Assembly: GCA_027494055.1 (NCBI GenBank)
Contig: JAOSJO010000001.1
Location: 744,001 to 808,000 of the forward strand
Direction: 5' to 3'
Origin: Anaerolineae bacterium
GTDB lineage: Bacteria > Chloroflexota > Anaerolineae > Aggregatilineales > JAFGMM01
Length of the DNA stretch: 64,000 bases
Part shown: positions 46,411 to 55,782 of the stretch, piece by piece
Layout of the letters: each line of letters begins with the position of its first letter
How positions within the stretch are numbered: the stretch's first letter is position 1
Position numbers and translations under genes: made by a program
Notes under the pieces: model-generated
Seen by the model: only the letters and a program-made list of their open reading frames with translations
The model's database searches: none
Told to the model about the DNA's origin: nothing

Positions 46411-46448
46411 ATTGGCGCCGCCAAATTGGCGCACGCCATATTGGCGCG
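46411..46448. repeat. Three iterated ATTGGCGC boxes upstream of the yebC promoter
   Basis: ATTGGCGC occurs at 46411, 46425 and 46440, spaced 14 and 15 nt, with GCCA-type sequence between. They lie immediately upstream of the -35 of the minus-strand promoter. The rest of the 46314-46622 gap holds nothing else I can recognise. Confidence 0.55.
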
Positions 46449-46622
46449 CCATGTCAGGCGGTGGGGAAGATCGGTTGCCTCACAGGTACCGGTTCCCTTC
46501 TGGTCCCCGCGACTGAAGGCGCGGACCAATTCGTACCCTTGTCGGCCTGGTGCTGCGATTAACTGCCGACTTCAGTCGACAGGTTACGAAAAACACACAA
46601 CGACACGACGCGTCCGCTGCGG

Positions 46623-47042
46623 CTACGCGCCGGCGCGGCCTTTCTTCTCGGCTACCCGGCGCGTGAAACGCGCCTCATCGATGATGAAGCGCTCGTGCTC
46701 GCCTGTCGCGACACGCTCCAGGTCGTCCCATGCCTCGACGCGGAAGCGCAGCCGCCGCCCGTCCACCTCGACCAGCTCCACGCGCACCGTGACCGTCATG
46801 TCCGGCGGCGTCGCCGCCAGGTGTCTGATGTCCACATGCGTGCCGACCGTGCCCTGTCCGTCCTCCAGGTACGGCGCGACAAGCCGCCACGCACACGCCT
46901 CGCACAGCGCCACCAGCGCCGGCGTGGCGAGCACCTCCGCAAGGCCGCTGCCCCACACGCTCGCCAGGTGTTCCGCCGTGACCTGCGTCGCCGTCTCGTG
47001 GGTCAGGCCGGGACGCAGGTTTTCGCTTGCCGGTTGGCTCAT
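46623..47042 (-). CDS. Hotdog-fold thioesterase (FlK-like)
   Basis: About 139 residues. The fold's segments are visible: LATPALVALCEACAWRLV, then GTVGTHVDIRHLAATPPDMTV (containing the catalytic-type Thr/His pattern of fluoroacetyl-CoA-thioesterase-like proteins) and VEVDGRRLRFRVEAWD. This group hydrolyses acyl-CoA thioesters; the acyl group is unknown. The ATG at 47042 was chosen by alignment to the family length; the frame is open 15 codons further up. Confidence 0.85.
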   Translation of the reverse strand: MSQPASENLRPGLTHETATQVTAEHLASVWGSGLAEVLATPALVALCEACAWRLVAPYLEDGQGTVGTHVDIRHLAATPPDMTVTVRVELVEVDGRRLRFRVEAWDDLERVATGEHERFIIDEARFTRRVAEKKGRAGA

Positions 47043-47108
47043 GCCCGCGCTCCGTTCCTCCGCTCTGATGCAAAGACCGCGCGACAACCTGCCCCGCAGG
47101 GGCCGGCG

Positions 47109-49219
47109 CTATTCCTGAAGCGCGGGCCGGCGCAGCCCAACCTCGACCACGGCCATGCGGTGGTCTGAGCCGCCCGACGGGATCACCGCCGCGATCTGCG
47201 GCGTCAGGTTGTGCACCCACACGTAGTCATAGCGCGCCAGACAGTCAGCCGGGCACCAGGTCGTCGTCTGGTCCGCCGGCAGCGCCGGGTTGTCGAACGG
47301 GTCCACGAAGTCGTAGACGCGCATCTGGTCGTAGAGCAGCGATTCGGGCGTGTTGTTGAACGTGCCGCCGACCACCATCCACGGCTGCGCCACGCCAACC
47401 GCGTTCACCCGCACCCAGCGCAGCACTTCCTCCAGTTGGACCCACTGGTCCATCGCCTGCGGCGCGGTGTCGCGCTCCGGGCGGCCCAGCCACGTGTTGT
47501 AGAGGTCGATCACCGCCTCCGGCGGGCAGGGCGTCTCGCTCACGGTGCAGACCTGCACCCGCAGCACGCCGGTCTGCTCGCCCTTGCTGGTGAGCAGCGA
47601 CCCCTCGTCGTCGAGGATGCGCACCCGCGAGAGCACCGCCAACCCGTAGACGGCCTCGTTGGTGGGATAGTACACCACTTCCATGCGCAGGCGGCGCGCC
47701 AGCCACCACGCCTGATCGACGCCGCCGCTTGTCAGCCGCCCGGTGTCCACCTCCTGGAGGAGCACGATGTCCACGCTGGTTTCGTCGATGAGGCGCGCGA
47801 TTTCCTCCAGGCCGGGCTGGTAGAGCGCGGTGTAGCCGCTATGGATGTTGTACGTGCCGATGCGAAGCTGCGGCACGTCCTGCTGCGACTGCGCGACGAC
47901 CGGCTGGGTGGCGACCACGGCGGTGAGCACCGCCGCCGCCAGGAACCCCGTCAGCGCCAGCGAAGCGCCCATCGAGCCGCCGCGCCAGGGGATGCGCACG
48001 CGCGCCAGGATCATGGGCAGGCATCCCAACAGCGCCGCCGCCAGGAAGAGCACCCACCCCAGCCCCCGGAACGCGGCGACCAGCTCGACCGTGGTCGCGC
48101 CATAGACGAACGTGAACAGGTTCCCGGCGACGAACAACGCAAACACCGCCGCGCCGGCCACCATCCCCAACCCGGCGAAGTTCGGGAGCCGGCGGCGCGC
48201 ATCGGCGGGGCGCGGCTCGACCACCCACCACAGCGCCAGCACCGTGAAGAACTGCGCCAGCGCCAGGCTGCCCGCCCCTAACAGACCGCCCAGCCGCGTC
48301 CCCGCCACCAGGCAGAGGCCGATCAGGAGGAACCAGATCCAGCCCCGGAAGAGGCCGTCGAACATCGCGATGAAGCCCCGCGCCACGCCGCGCACCGCCG
48401 GCAGCAGCGGCAGCGCCGTCATCGCGACCATCCACGGCAGGATGAGCGCATAGCTGACGTGGGTCCAGCGCGCCGCCGCGTTGGGGAGCGCAAGCAGCGC
48501 CAACTCCAGGAAGAGCAGCGCGCCCAGCGCCAGCCCGCCCCACAGCGTGATCGTCCCCTCGCGTTGCGCGGCTTCACTGGCGGGTTCCCCGGCCTCCGGT
48601 TCAGTGAACGCTGCGGCGGGTTCGGGCGGCTCCGCCTCGCCTTCGGCGGCCTGGGCATCGCCCCGCGTCGCCCAGGCAAGCAGCGCGACGAGCAGCGTCA
48701 GCAGCGAGAGGACCGTCTGCGCGGCGAGGAAGCCTTCGGCAAGCGTGGGGTCCATCGTGTCGCCCATCGCGCGCACGACCTGGTCGAGGGTCAGCCCAAG
48801 CGCGAGGCCAATCGGGAAGAAATCGGCGTGCTGGCGCGCGATGAGGGTGAAGTACAGCAGGCCCGCGCCCAGCGCCACCGCCGCGCTCACGGCCTGGACC
48901 AGCGGGTCGTCGTTAATCATCATCACGCGCGCCGCCGCGGCCACGCCCGCCGCCACCGTCGGGCCGAGCGACCAGCTTCCCAGGACCAGCGCGGCCAGCG
49001 GCGCAAGCGCCGCCACCACGACCGCCGCCACCTCCACCGTGAGCGTATCCGGCGTTACCGCGCCAGGGGGAGCCGGTCGCCGTAGAGCCGCACGCCGACC
49101 TCCACACCGGAGGCGTGCGCGAAGAGGCTCGCGACCAGGAAGCGCGCCGCCTGGATGAGAAACCATCCGACCGCGCCGGCCTCAAGGAACCGGAAGAGTG
49201 GGTTTAGCTGCTTGCGCAT
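47109..49219 (-). CDS. Multi-pass membrane protein with C-terminal endonuclease/exonuclease/phosphatase domain, frame broken
   Basis: About 703 residues. The N-terminal 430 residues contain many hydrophobic helices (from RFLEAGAVGWFLIQAARFLV to LTGFLAAAVLTAVVAT), with a charged Glu/Ala-rich loop in the middle. The C-terminal 260 residues match the EEP superfamily: RIGTYNIHSGYT, IVLLQEVDTG, DLYNTWLG, the Asn/Gly-type VVGGTFNNTP and the final SGGSDHRMAVVEV. The usual GDFN motif reads GGTFNNT, so one catalytic Asp may be missing. Adding one base at 49066-49070 joins GDRLP to PGAVTPDTL. Possible roles are lipid or nucleotide phosphodiesterase. Confidence 0.82.
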
Positions 49220-49521
49220 GGTCCCGCCTGCTTGTTCATGTAAGGGTACGCGACTTGGGGGTCGGCGGCAAGGGTCGGCTACGGGCAATCAAACCACGAA
49301 TAACACTAATATCACGGCTCCAAAAAGACAAGTCCGCTGCCCGGCGCGTCGCCAGCCCTATTGTGGTCCCGCAGGCCGCTTTTTTCAAGTCTTTGCGGGG
49401 CGGTTAACACCGGCGGCTTTCTTCAGTGGAGGGACGACGAGGTCGTCTCGCGCCAGGAACACCGACACACCGCCCGGTATGCGGGCGAAGGGGAGCCGGC
49501 GGTCGAGGCGGACACGGAGGA
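49220..49521. other. Gene-free region before the tRNA terminator
   Basis: About 300 nt. I see no open frame with a ribosome site and no strong repeat. It must hold the promoter of the minus-strand membrane gene, which I could not identify. Confidence 0.4.
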
Positions 49522-49554
49522 GAAACAAAACACGCCTTGCCCGGAGGCAAAGCG
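49522..49554 (-). terminator. Terminator of tRNA-Glu
   Basis: Read on the minus strand, ACGCTTTGCC pairs with GGCAAGGCGT around a TCCG-type loop (49532-49553), followed by TTTTGTTT. It lies 14 nt after the tRNA. Confidence 0.75.
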
Positions 49555-49567
49555 TGCATGAGGTCTA

Positions 49568-49640
49568 TGCCCCATGGGGGACTCGAACCCCCGTTTCCGC
49601 CTTGAGAGGGCGATGTCCTAGGCCGCTAGACGAATGGGGC
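49568..49640 (-). tRNA. tRNA-Glu (CUC)
   Basis: Minus-strand cloverleaf. The acceptor is GCCCCAT/ATGGGGC and the D arm has TCTAGCGGCCTAGGA. The anticodon loop CTCTCAA in stem CGCC/GGCG gives anticodon CUC. The T arm is GGGGGTTCGAGTCCCCC. No CCA is encoded; the discriminator base is A. A near-consensus promoter lies just upstream and a terminator downstream, so it is a single-tRNA unit. Confidence 0.96.
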
Positions 49641-49651
49641 GGACGACGGAA

Positions 49652-49680
49652 ATTGTACCAGTTGTCGGAGCGTCCGTCAA
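49652..49680 (-). promoter_or_regulatory. Promoter of tRNA-Glu
   Basis: On the minus strand: TTGACG (49675-49680), 17-nt spacer, TACAAT (49652-49657), 11 nt before the tRNA. Confidence 0.85.
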
Positions 49681-49700
49681 AGCCGTGCCGGCAATTGCGC

Positions 49701-49730
49701 GTGACCATGTGCGGCCTCAGGTGTTATAAT
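49701..49730 (+). promoter_or_regulatory. Promoter of fabF
   Basis: GTGACC (49701-49706), 18-nt spacer, TATAAT (49725-49730), 65 nt before the fabF start. It lies back to back with the tRNA promoter, with 20 nt between the two -35 elements. Confidence 0.6.
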
Positions 49731-49795
49731 TTTCTGAATTCACCCTGTCTTATTCTGGCGACCTGTTCGGGTCGCGTTTTGTGAAGGAGCGAACG

Positions 49796-51055
49796 GTGGA
49801 ACGAAGGCGCGTAGTCGTCACCGGCCTTGGCGCGATCAGCCCTCTTGGCAACGACGTGGAGGCCAACTGGCACGGGGCCGCGAATGGCATCAGCGGCATT
49901 GACTACATCACACGCTTCGACGTATCCGACCTGCCGGTGAAGATCGGCGGGGAGGTGCGGGGTTTCGACCCGCTGGAGGCGTTTGGGGCGCGCGAGGCGC
50001 GGCGGATGGACCGCATCACGCATCTGGGCCTGGAAGCCGCGCGCCAGGCGGTGGAGGACTCCGGGCTGAAGGTGGACGAGTCCAACCAGTACGCGGTGGG
50101 CGCGATCATCGGCTGCGGCATGGGCGGCGTCAACACGATCTTCGACGGCATGGACACCATCCGCGAGAAAGGCCCTACGCGCGTCAGCCCCCTGGTGGTG
50201 CCCATGATGCTCCCCGACGCGCCGTCGGGCAAAATCTCGATGGAGTACGGGCTGCGCGGCCCCAGCATGTCGCTCGCGACGGCGTGCGCCACCGGCAACA
50301 ACTCCATCGGCGAGGCGGCGGAGATGATCCGGCGTGGCGCTGCCGACGCGATGGTGGCGGGCAGCACGGAAGCCGGCCTCGTGCGCCTGGCGATGGCGAG
50401 CTTCAACAACATGCAGGCGATCTCGCGCCGCAACGACGACCCGAAGGGCGCTTCGCGACCGTTTGACAAGGACCGTGACGGCTTCGTGGTCGCCGAGGGC
50501 GCGGCCATGCTGGTGCTTGAGGCGCTGGAGTTCGCGAAGGCGCGCGGGGCGCGCATCTACTGCGAGTTGATCGGCTATGGCTGCACGTCTGACGCCTTCC
50601 ATGTGACCGCCCCGCTGGAGAACGGCGAGGGCGCGCAGGAGTGCATGCGCAAGGCCATGCGCGACGCGGGCATCGGGATTGAGGACATCGACTACCTCAA
50701 CGCGCATGGCACCAGCACCCAGCTCAACGACATCAGCGAGACGCGCGCCATCAAGGGCGTGTTCGGCGAGCGCGCCTACGAGATCCCGATCAGTTCCACC
50801 AAGTCGGTGACCGGTCACATGATGGGGGCGGCGGGGTCGCTGGAGGCGGTGCTGTGCGTCAAGGCCATCCTGGAAGGCTTCATCCCGCCGACGGTGAACC
50901 TGGAGAATCCAGAATTGCCGGAGTGCGACCTGGATTACGTCCCCAACATCGGGCGAAAGGCCGACCTCACTACTGTGATGAGCAACTCGTTCGGATTCGG
51001 CGGGCACAATGCCGTGTTGATTTTTACAAAGTACCAGGAAGATGGCGCAGGATAA
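49796..51055 (+). CDS. fabF: 3-oxoacyl-[ACP] synthase II
   Basis: The elongating condensing enzyme of fatty acid synthesis, about 419 residues. The Cys-His-His triad is clear: TACATGNNSIGEA, then YLNAHGTSTQLND, then KSVTGHMMGAAGS. The N-terminal RRRVVVTGLGAISPLG is typical. The GTG at 49796 is chosen over a GTG at 49781 because AAGGAG (49784-49789) lies between them. Its end overlaps the FabH start by 14 nt, so the two condensing enzymes are co-translated. Confidence 0.95.
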   Translation: MERRRVVVTGLGAISPLGNDVEANWHGAANGISGIDYITRFDVSDLPVKIGGEVRGFDPLEAFGAREARRMDRITHLGLEAARQAVEDSGLKVDESNQYAVGAIIGCGMGGVNTIFDGMDTIREKGPTRVSPLVVPMMLPDAPSGKISMEYGLRGPSMSLATACATGNNSIGEAAEMIRRGAADAMVAGSTEAGLVRLAMASFNNMQAISRRNDDPKGASRPFDKDRDGFVVAEGAAMLVLEALEFAKARGARIYCELIGYGCTSDAFHVTAPLENGEGAQECMRKAMRDAGIGIEDIDYLNAHGTSTQLNDISETRAIKGVFGERAYEIPISSTKSVTGHMMGAAGSLEAVLCVKAILEGFIPPTVNLENPELPECDLDYVPNIGRKADLTTVMSNSFGFGGHNAVLIFTKYQEDGAG

Positions 51056-52314
51056 CGGACGCCGGCCGCTGCGCTATGCGCACGTGGTCGGTTGGGGGGA
51101 TGGCGATCCCGGAGCGGGTGCTGAGCAACGACGACCTGAGCGGTTTCGTCGATACCTCAGACGAGTGGATCCGCACCCGGACCGGCATCCGCGAGCGGCG
51201 CATGGCCGGCGAGCGCGAGTCGACGGCGACGCTGGGGCTGCGCGCGGCGCAGATGGCCCTCGACGTGGCGAATGTCTCTCCGCAAGACGTGGGGCTGATT
51301 ATCGTCGCCACCTCCACCGCCGATTACGTCTTTCCCTCGACCGCCAGCCTTATCCAGGGCTGGCTGGGGGCGACACACGCCGGCGCGTTCGACCTGAGCG
51401 CGGCGTGCACGGGCTTTGTGTACGCGATGGAGATGGCGTCGCAGAGCGTCCGCGCCGGCGGTGTGGATGTGGCGCTGGTCATCGGCGCGGAGACCATGAC
51501 GCGCGTGCTCGACTGGGGCGACCGCAACACCTGCGTGCTCTTCGGCGACGGGGCGGGCGCGGTGGTGCTGCGCGCGAGCGACGTGCCCGGCGGCGTGCTC
51601 TCGTGCGTGCTCGGCTCGGACGGCTCCGGCGCGGACCTGCTCGCCATCCCCAACGGCTACAAGCCCCACGCCCACCCAAGCGTGAACGGCGCGCACAAGC
51701 TGAGCATGGACGGGCGCGGCGTCTACCGGTTTGCCAGCCGCATCATCGGCGATTCGGTGGCGGAGACGCTGGCAAAGGCCGGCCTGAGGATCGACGACGT
51801 GTCCCTGATCGTGCCGCACCAGGCGAACCAGCGCATCATCGACGCAGCGGCGCGCCAGCTCAAAGTGCCGGTGGATCGCTTCTTTTCCAACCTGGACCGC
51901 TATGGCAACACATCGGCGGCTTCCATCCCCATCGCGCTGTGCGAGGCGGTGGATCAGGGGCGCATCCGGCCCAGCGACTACGTGGTGCTGGTCGGGTTTG
52001 GTGGCGGCCTCACGTGGGGCGCGATGGCGCTCCAGTGGCCGGAGGAGCTGCCGCCGGAGATGGGCGAGTGGTCGCTGCGACGGCGGCGCGTGTTCTACAC
52101 GCTGATGCGCTGGCGCGAGCGCCTCCTGCGGCTGTGGTGGCGCATCCAGGTGATCGTGCTGGGCACGGCTGCTCCCGGTACGGAACTTGAGCCGGGCGAC
52201 GCGGCGCGCCCACGCCGGCTGCCCCGGCTCAGGATGCCGCGCTTCCTGCAGCGCCCCAGGGAACCGGCGGCGCTCCCGCCAGGGCCGGAGCCGGGCGAGG
52301 GCCGCGAGGACTGA
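51042..52314 (+). CDS. fabH: 3-oxoacyl-[ACP] synthase III with a C-terminal extension, frame broken near the start
   Basis: The initiating condensing enzyme, joining acetyl-CoA and malonyl-ACP. The triad is Cys in LSAACTGFVYAM, His in VPHQANQRI, and Asn in DRYGNTSAASIP. Removing one G in the G6 run (51094-51099) joins LRYAHVVGWG to MAIPERVLSND. The normal fold ends around GFGGGLTWGAMALQW. Here a basic, Trp/Arg- then Pro-rich tail of about 90 residues follows, which is not usual. The start ATG at 51042 overlaps fabF. Role in the fatty-acid pathway is well supported; the tail's role is unknown. Confidence 0.93.
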
Positions 52315-52329
52315 CGCGCGCCGGCAGGT

Positions 52330-52362
52330 AGCTTCCCGAAAGCTCTAAGCTTTCGGGAAGTT
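52330..52362. repeat. 33-nt hairpin of the 14-5-14 family, copy C
   Basis: Arms AGCTTCCCGAAAGC (52330-52343) and GCTTTCGGGAAGTT (52349-52362) surround the loop TCTAA, with one mismatch. It lies 16 nt after the fabH stop and could serve as its terminator, although no T-run follows. Confidence 0.75.
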
Positions 52363-52469
52363 GCACAACTGCTGCCCAAACCCCGGATACGCCGGCGTGC
52401 GCGGTGGGGTACAATAGGGCGCGTGGGCGGACTGGCGCACTGGCCTGTGTGTTCCCTGCGGCGGGCGCA

Positions 52470-53240
52470 ATGACTCTAGACCTGGAAGCAATCGAACAGG
52501 CGGCGGCGATGCTGCGCGGCGCAAGGCTTGTGGCCGTGCTGACGGGCGCGGGCATCTCGAAAGAGAGCGGCGTGCCGACCTTCCGCGACGTGATGAGCGG
52601 CCTGTGGGCGCAGTACGACCCGCAGCAGTTGGCGACGCCGTCCGCTTTTCGCAAGGACCCCAAGCTCGTGTGGGATTGGTACGCCTGGCGGCGCGAACTG
52701 CTGGCGAAGGTGGCGCCGAATCCGGGGCACTACGCGCTGGCGGCGCTGGAGTCGCTGGTCCCGGAGGTTGCCGTTATCACGCAGAACGTGGACGGCCTGC
52801 ACCGCGCCGCCGGCAGCACGGACGTGATCGAACTGCACGGCAACCTGAGCCGCAACAAGTGCTTCGCCAACTGCCAGGGCGACCCGACCTACGTCGCGCC
52901 GGAGGCGGCGCTGCCCCCTGTGGATGACATGCCGCCGCGCTGCCCGCACTGCGAAAGCTACCTGCGCCCTGACGTGGTCTGGTTTGGCGAGGCGCTGCCC
53001 GGCGCGGCCATCGCGCGCGCCGCCGCCGTCAGCCGGCAGGCGGAGGTGATGCTGGTCGTGGGCACTTCGGGCGTGGTGCAGCCGGCGGCGGCGCTGCCCG
53101 ACTACGCGCTGCGCGCCGGCGCACGGATCATCGACGTGAACGTGCAGCCGGACGCGATCACGGCGCTGGCGGACGTGTTCCTGCAAGGGCCGGCGGGCGA
53201 GGTGTTGCCGCGCCTGGTGGAGGTGATGCGGCATCGATAG
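52470..53240 (+). CDS. Sirtuin NAD-dependent deacylase
   Basis: About 256 residues. NAD-binding motifs are VLTGAGISKESGVPTFRD and VITQNVDGLHRAAGS, with the catalytic His in IELHGNLSRNKC. Zinc-type cysteines occur in NKCFANC and CPHCESYLRPDVVWFGE. VVGTSGVVQPAAALP is the usual late motif. It removes acyl groups from lysines and consumes NAD. The ATG at 52470 is used; the longer open frame upstream has no better site. The substrate protein is unknown; neighbouring acetyl-CoA or fatty acid genes give no clear hint. Confidence 0.93.
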   Translation: MTLDLEAIEQAAAMLRGARLVAVLTGAGISKESGVPTFRDVMSGLWAQYDPQQLATPSAFRKDPKLVWDWYAWRRELLAKVAPNPGHYALAALESLVPEVAVITQNVDGLHRAAGSTDVIELHGNLSRNKCFANCQGDPTYVAPEAALPPVDDMPPRCPHCESYLRPDVVWFGEALPGAAIARAAAVSRQAEVMLVVGTSGVVQPAAALPDYALRAGARIIDVNVQPDAITALADVFLQGPAGEVLPRLVEVMRHR

Positions 53241-54368
53241 GGAATCGCTCTACCAGGAACGCCTGACGCGCATCCAGAAGGCCATCAACCTGGAGCCGGT
53301 GGACCGCATCCCCGTGATCTACATCGGCTACGCCTTCGCGCCGCGCTACATGGGCATGTCCATGGCGCGCTTCTGCACCGACCCGCAGGCTGCCGCCGAC
53401 GTCACCCTCGCCACGATGGAGCGACTGGAGGCGTTCGGCGGGGTGGACGGCGCGAACGCCATTCCGATTGGCCGCATCCACATGTCGCTGAGTCCGCTGT
53501 GGCTGTCGCATGTGGCGGTACCGGGGCGCGAGTTGCCCGAAGAGAGCCTCTGGCAGGTGCAGGAGGCCGAGGTCATGACGCGCGACGATTACGACTTCAT
53601 CATCGCGCACGGGTGGCGCGCCTTCATGGACCGGTATCTGCCCCAGATTGTCGATCTCGACGAGTTCGACGCGCACCGCGCATGGGTGAACGCCAACGTG
53701 CGCGCCGTCATCGCGCAGTTCCGCGCGCGCGGGTTCGTCATCCTGTCCACCGGCGGGACGACGATCCCGTTTGAGTATTTCTGCGGCGGGCGGTCGCTGG
53801 AGCGGTTCTTCTTCGACCTTTACGAGATGCCGGAGAAGGTGCGCGCGGCGATGGACGTCATCATGCCCGACCTGATCCAGATCGGCCTCGACGACGCGCG
53901 CCGAAGCGGCGTGCCCTGGGTGTGGGTCGGGGGTGGCGCGCGGTGAGCGCGATGCTCTCGCCGTCGATGTGGGAGACGTTCGTCTTCCCGTACTACCGCG
54001 AACTGGTGACCGCGCTGGCGGCGCAGGGCGTCGGCGCGGTGCTGCACTTCGATCACGACTGGACGCGCGACCTGGCGCGGCTGCGCGACCTGCCGGCGAA
54101 GCGGTGCATCCTCAACCTCGACGGCATGACCGACATCCGCAAGGCGAAGGCGCTCCTCGGCGACCACATGGCGATCATGGGCGACGTGCCCTCGGCGCTC
54201 TTCGCCAACGGCGCGCCCGAAGCGGTCCGCGCCTACGTCCGCGACCTGGTCCGCGACGTGGGGCCGACCGGGCTGCTGCTCTGCCCCGGCTGCGACGCGC
54301 CGCTCAACGCCAGGCCGGAGAACGTGGAGGCGTTCGTCGCTGCCGGGCGCGAGTTTGGCGTCGCCTGA
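53230..54368 (+). CDS. Uroporphyrinogen decarboxylase-family protein, frame broken
   Basis: About 375 residues with a URO-D/methyltransferase (MtaA/MtbA-like) fold. Clear parts are QERLTRIQKAINLEPVDRIPV, IPFEYFCGGRSLERFFFDLYE, MLSPSMWETFVFPYYRELV and a late LLLCPGCDAPLNARPENVEAF. Adding one G at 53929-53933 joins VWVGG to WRAVSAML. The start codon is not resolved. The conserved text begins at about 53240, directly at the sirtuin stop, with no ATG or GTG in frame, so a base error there is likely. True HemE is unlikely because the N-terminal substrate-binding motif of HemE is absent. A role in methyl transfer or corrinoid metabolism is inferred. Confidence 0.85.
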
Positions 54369-54371
54369 ATC

Positions 54372-54400
54372 AAAAGGGCGCGGTCCAGGCCGCGCCCTCT
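54372..54400. terminator. Bidirectional terminator between convergent genes
   Basis: GGGCGCGG (54376-54383) pairs with CCGCGCCC (54390-54397), with AAAA on the left and TCTGTATT on the right. It can end the UroD-like transcript (plus) and the tyrS transcript (minus). Confidence 0.75.
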
Positions 54401-54419
54401 GTATTGCGCCGCAGGTTTT

Positions 54420-55673
54420 CTACTTCCCGCCCACCAGCCGCACGAACTTGCGCTTGCCCACCTGAAGGACGGCGTCCGCGCCGGGCGCGAGCCTGACCGT
54501 CGCCTCGGCGTCCCCGACCTTCGCGCCGTTGAGGCGCACGCCGCCCTGGTCGATGAGGCGGCGCGCCTCGCCCTTGCTGCGCACCATGTTGAGGTCGGCC
54601 ATCAGGTCGACGACGCGCTGCTCGCCGTTGACCGGGTGATCGGGCATGTCGGGCAACTCGCCGCGCTGGAACACCGTGCGGAAGTGTTCCTCGCCACGCG
54701 CCGCGCCCTCCGGGCCGTGGAAGATGGTCACGATCTGGCGCGCGAGGTTCATCTTGGCGTCGCGCGGGTGCAGCGATCCGTCGGCCAGGGCGGCGTTGAA
54801 CGCCGCAAGCTGCGGCGGGCTGTAGCCGAGCAGCAGCTTGTGGTAGATGGGCATCGCCTTGTCGGGGAGGCTCATGATCTTGCCGAACATGTCCTCTGGC
54901 GTGGACATGATCGGGATGTGGTTCCCCAGGCTCTTGCTCATCTTGATCTCGCCGTCGGTGCCGGGCAACAGCTCGCCCATGATGATGGCGACCTGCGGCT
55001 TCATGCCCAGCCGCTCCATGAGCTGCCGGCCCGCGACGACGATGTTGAACAACTGGTCCTGGCCGCCCACCTGCACGTCGGTCTCCTGCGCCACCGCGTC
55101 GTAGGCCTGCATCAGCGAGTAGAAGGTCTCGTGCAGCCAGATCGGCTCGCCAGCCTCCAAGCGCTTCTTGAAGTTGTCGCGTTGCAGGAACTGCTGTACC
55201 GTGAAGTGGCTGGCGAACTCGATCAGGTCCTTGAAGGTGAGCGGCGCGAGCCATTCTGCGTTGTAGCGCACGCGCGTCCGCGCGCGGTCCAGGATTTTGA
55301 ACGCCTGCTCGGCGTAAGTCTGCGCGTTGATCTCCACCTGTTCCGGCGTGAGTTGCGCCCGCGCCTTGTCCACGTCGGAGGGGTCGCCGATGAGGCTGGT
55401 GAAGCTGCCGATGAGGAAGGTCACGTCGTGGCCGAGTTCCTGGAACTGGCGCAGCTTGCGCATGGTGATGGTGTGGCCCAGGTGCAGGTCGGTGGTGCGC
55501 GGGTCGTAGCCACAATAGATGCGGAGCGGGCGGCCGGCGCGCTCGGCTTCGATAAGGCGCTCGCGCAGTTCCCGCGTCATCGTCTCCTTGATCTGCGGGT
55601 CGCCATAGTCGGCGCCCGACATCAGGATTTCGACTTGCTCGTCTATTGTGGGTTTGGCGCTTACGGTGGTCAT
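54420..55673 (-). CDS. tyrS: Tyrosyl-tRNA synthetase
   Basis: A 417-residue class I synthetase. The HIGH motif is HLGHTITMRKLRQF and the KMSKS motif is present exactly in GEIKMSKSLGNHIP. A C-terminal S4-type RNA-binding segment follows (NMVRSKGEARRLIDQGGVRLNG). The layout matches the TyrZ-like group rather than the Bacillus TyrS group. The start ATG at 55673 follows AAGGAG. The gene is convergent with the UroD-like gene and shares a terminator with it. Confidence 0.96.
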   Translation of the reverse strand: MTTVSAKPTIDEQVEILMSGADYGDPQIKETMTRELRERLIEAERAGRPLRIYCGYDPRTTDLHLGHTITMRKLRQFQELGHDVTFLIGSFTSLIGDPSDVDKARAQLTPEQVEINAQTYAEQAFKILDRARTRVRYNAEWLAPLTFKDLIEFASHFTVQQFLQRDNFKKRLEAGEPIWLHETFYSLMQAYDAVAQETDVQVGGQDQLFNIVVAGRQLMERLGMKPQVAIIMGELLPGTDGEIKMSKSLGNHIPIMSTPEDMFGKIMSLPDKAMPIYHKLLLGYSPPQLAAFNAALADGSLHPRDAKMNLARQIVTIFHGPEGAARGEEHFRTVFQRGELPDMPDHPVNGEQRVVDLMADLNMVRSKGEARRLIDQGGVRLNGAKVGDAEATVRLAPGADAVLQVGKRKFVRLVGGK

Positions 55674-55782
55674 TGCTCCTTCTCTGTCACTACGATTTAC
55701 CGCGCGGCGTGATTATACCACACCCCTGACCCGCCGTCTCCGGCTGAACCAGCGAGGCCGCGGGGGGCATTCTGAAGGGGCC

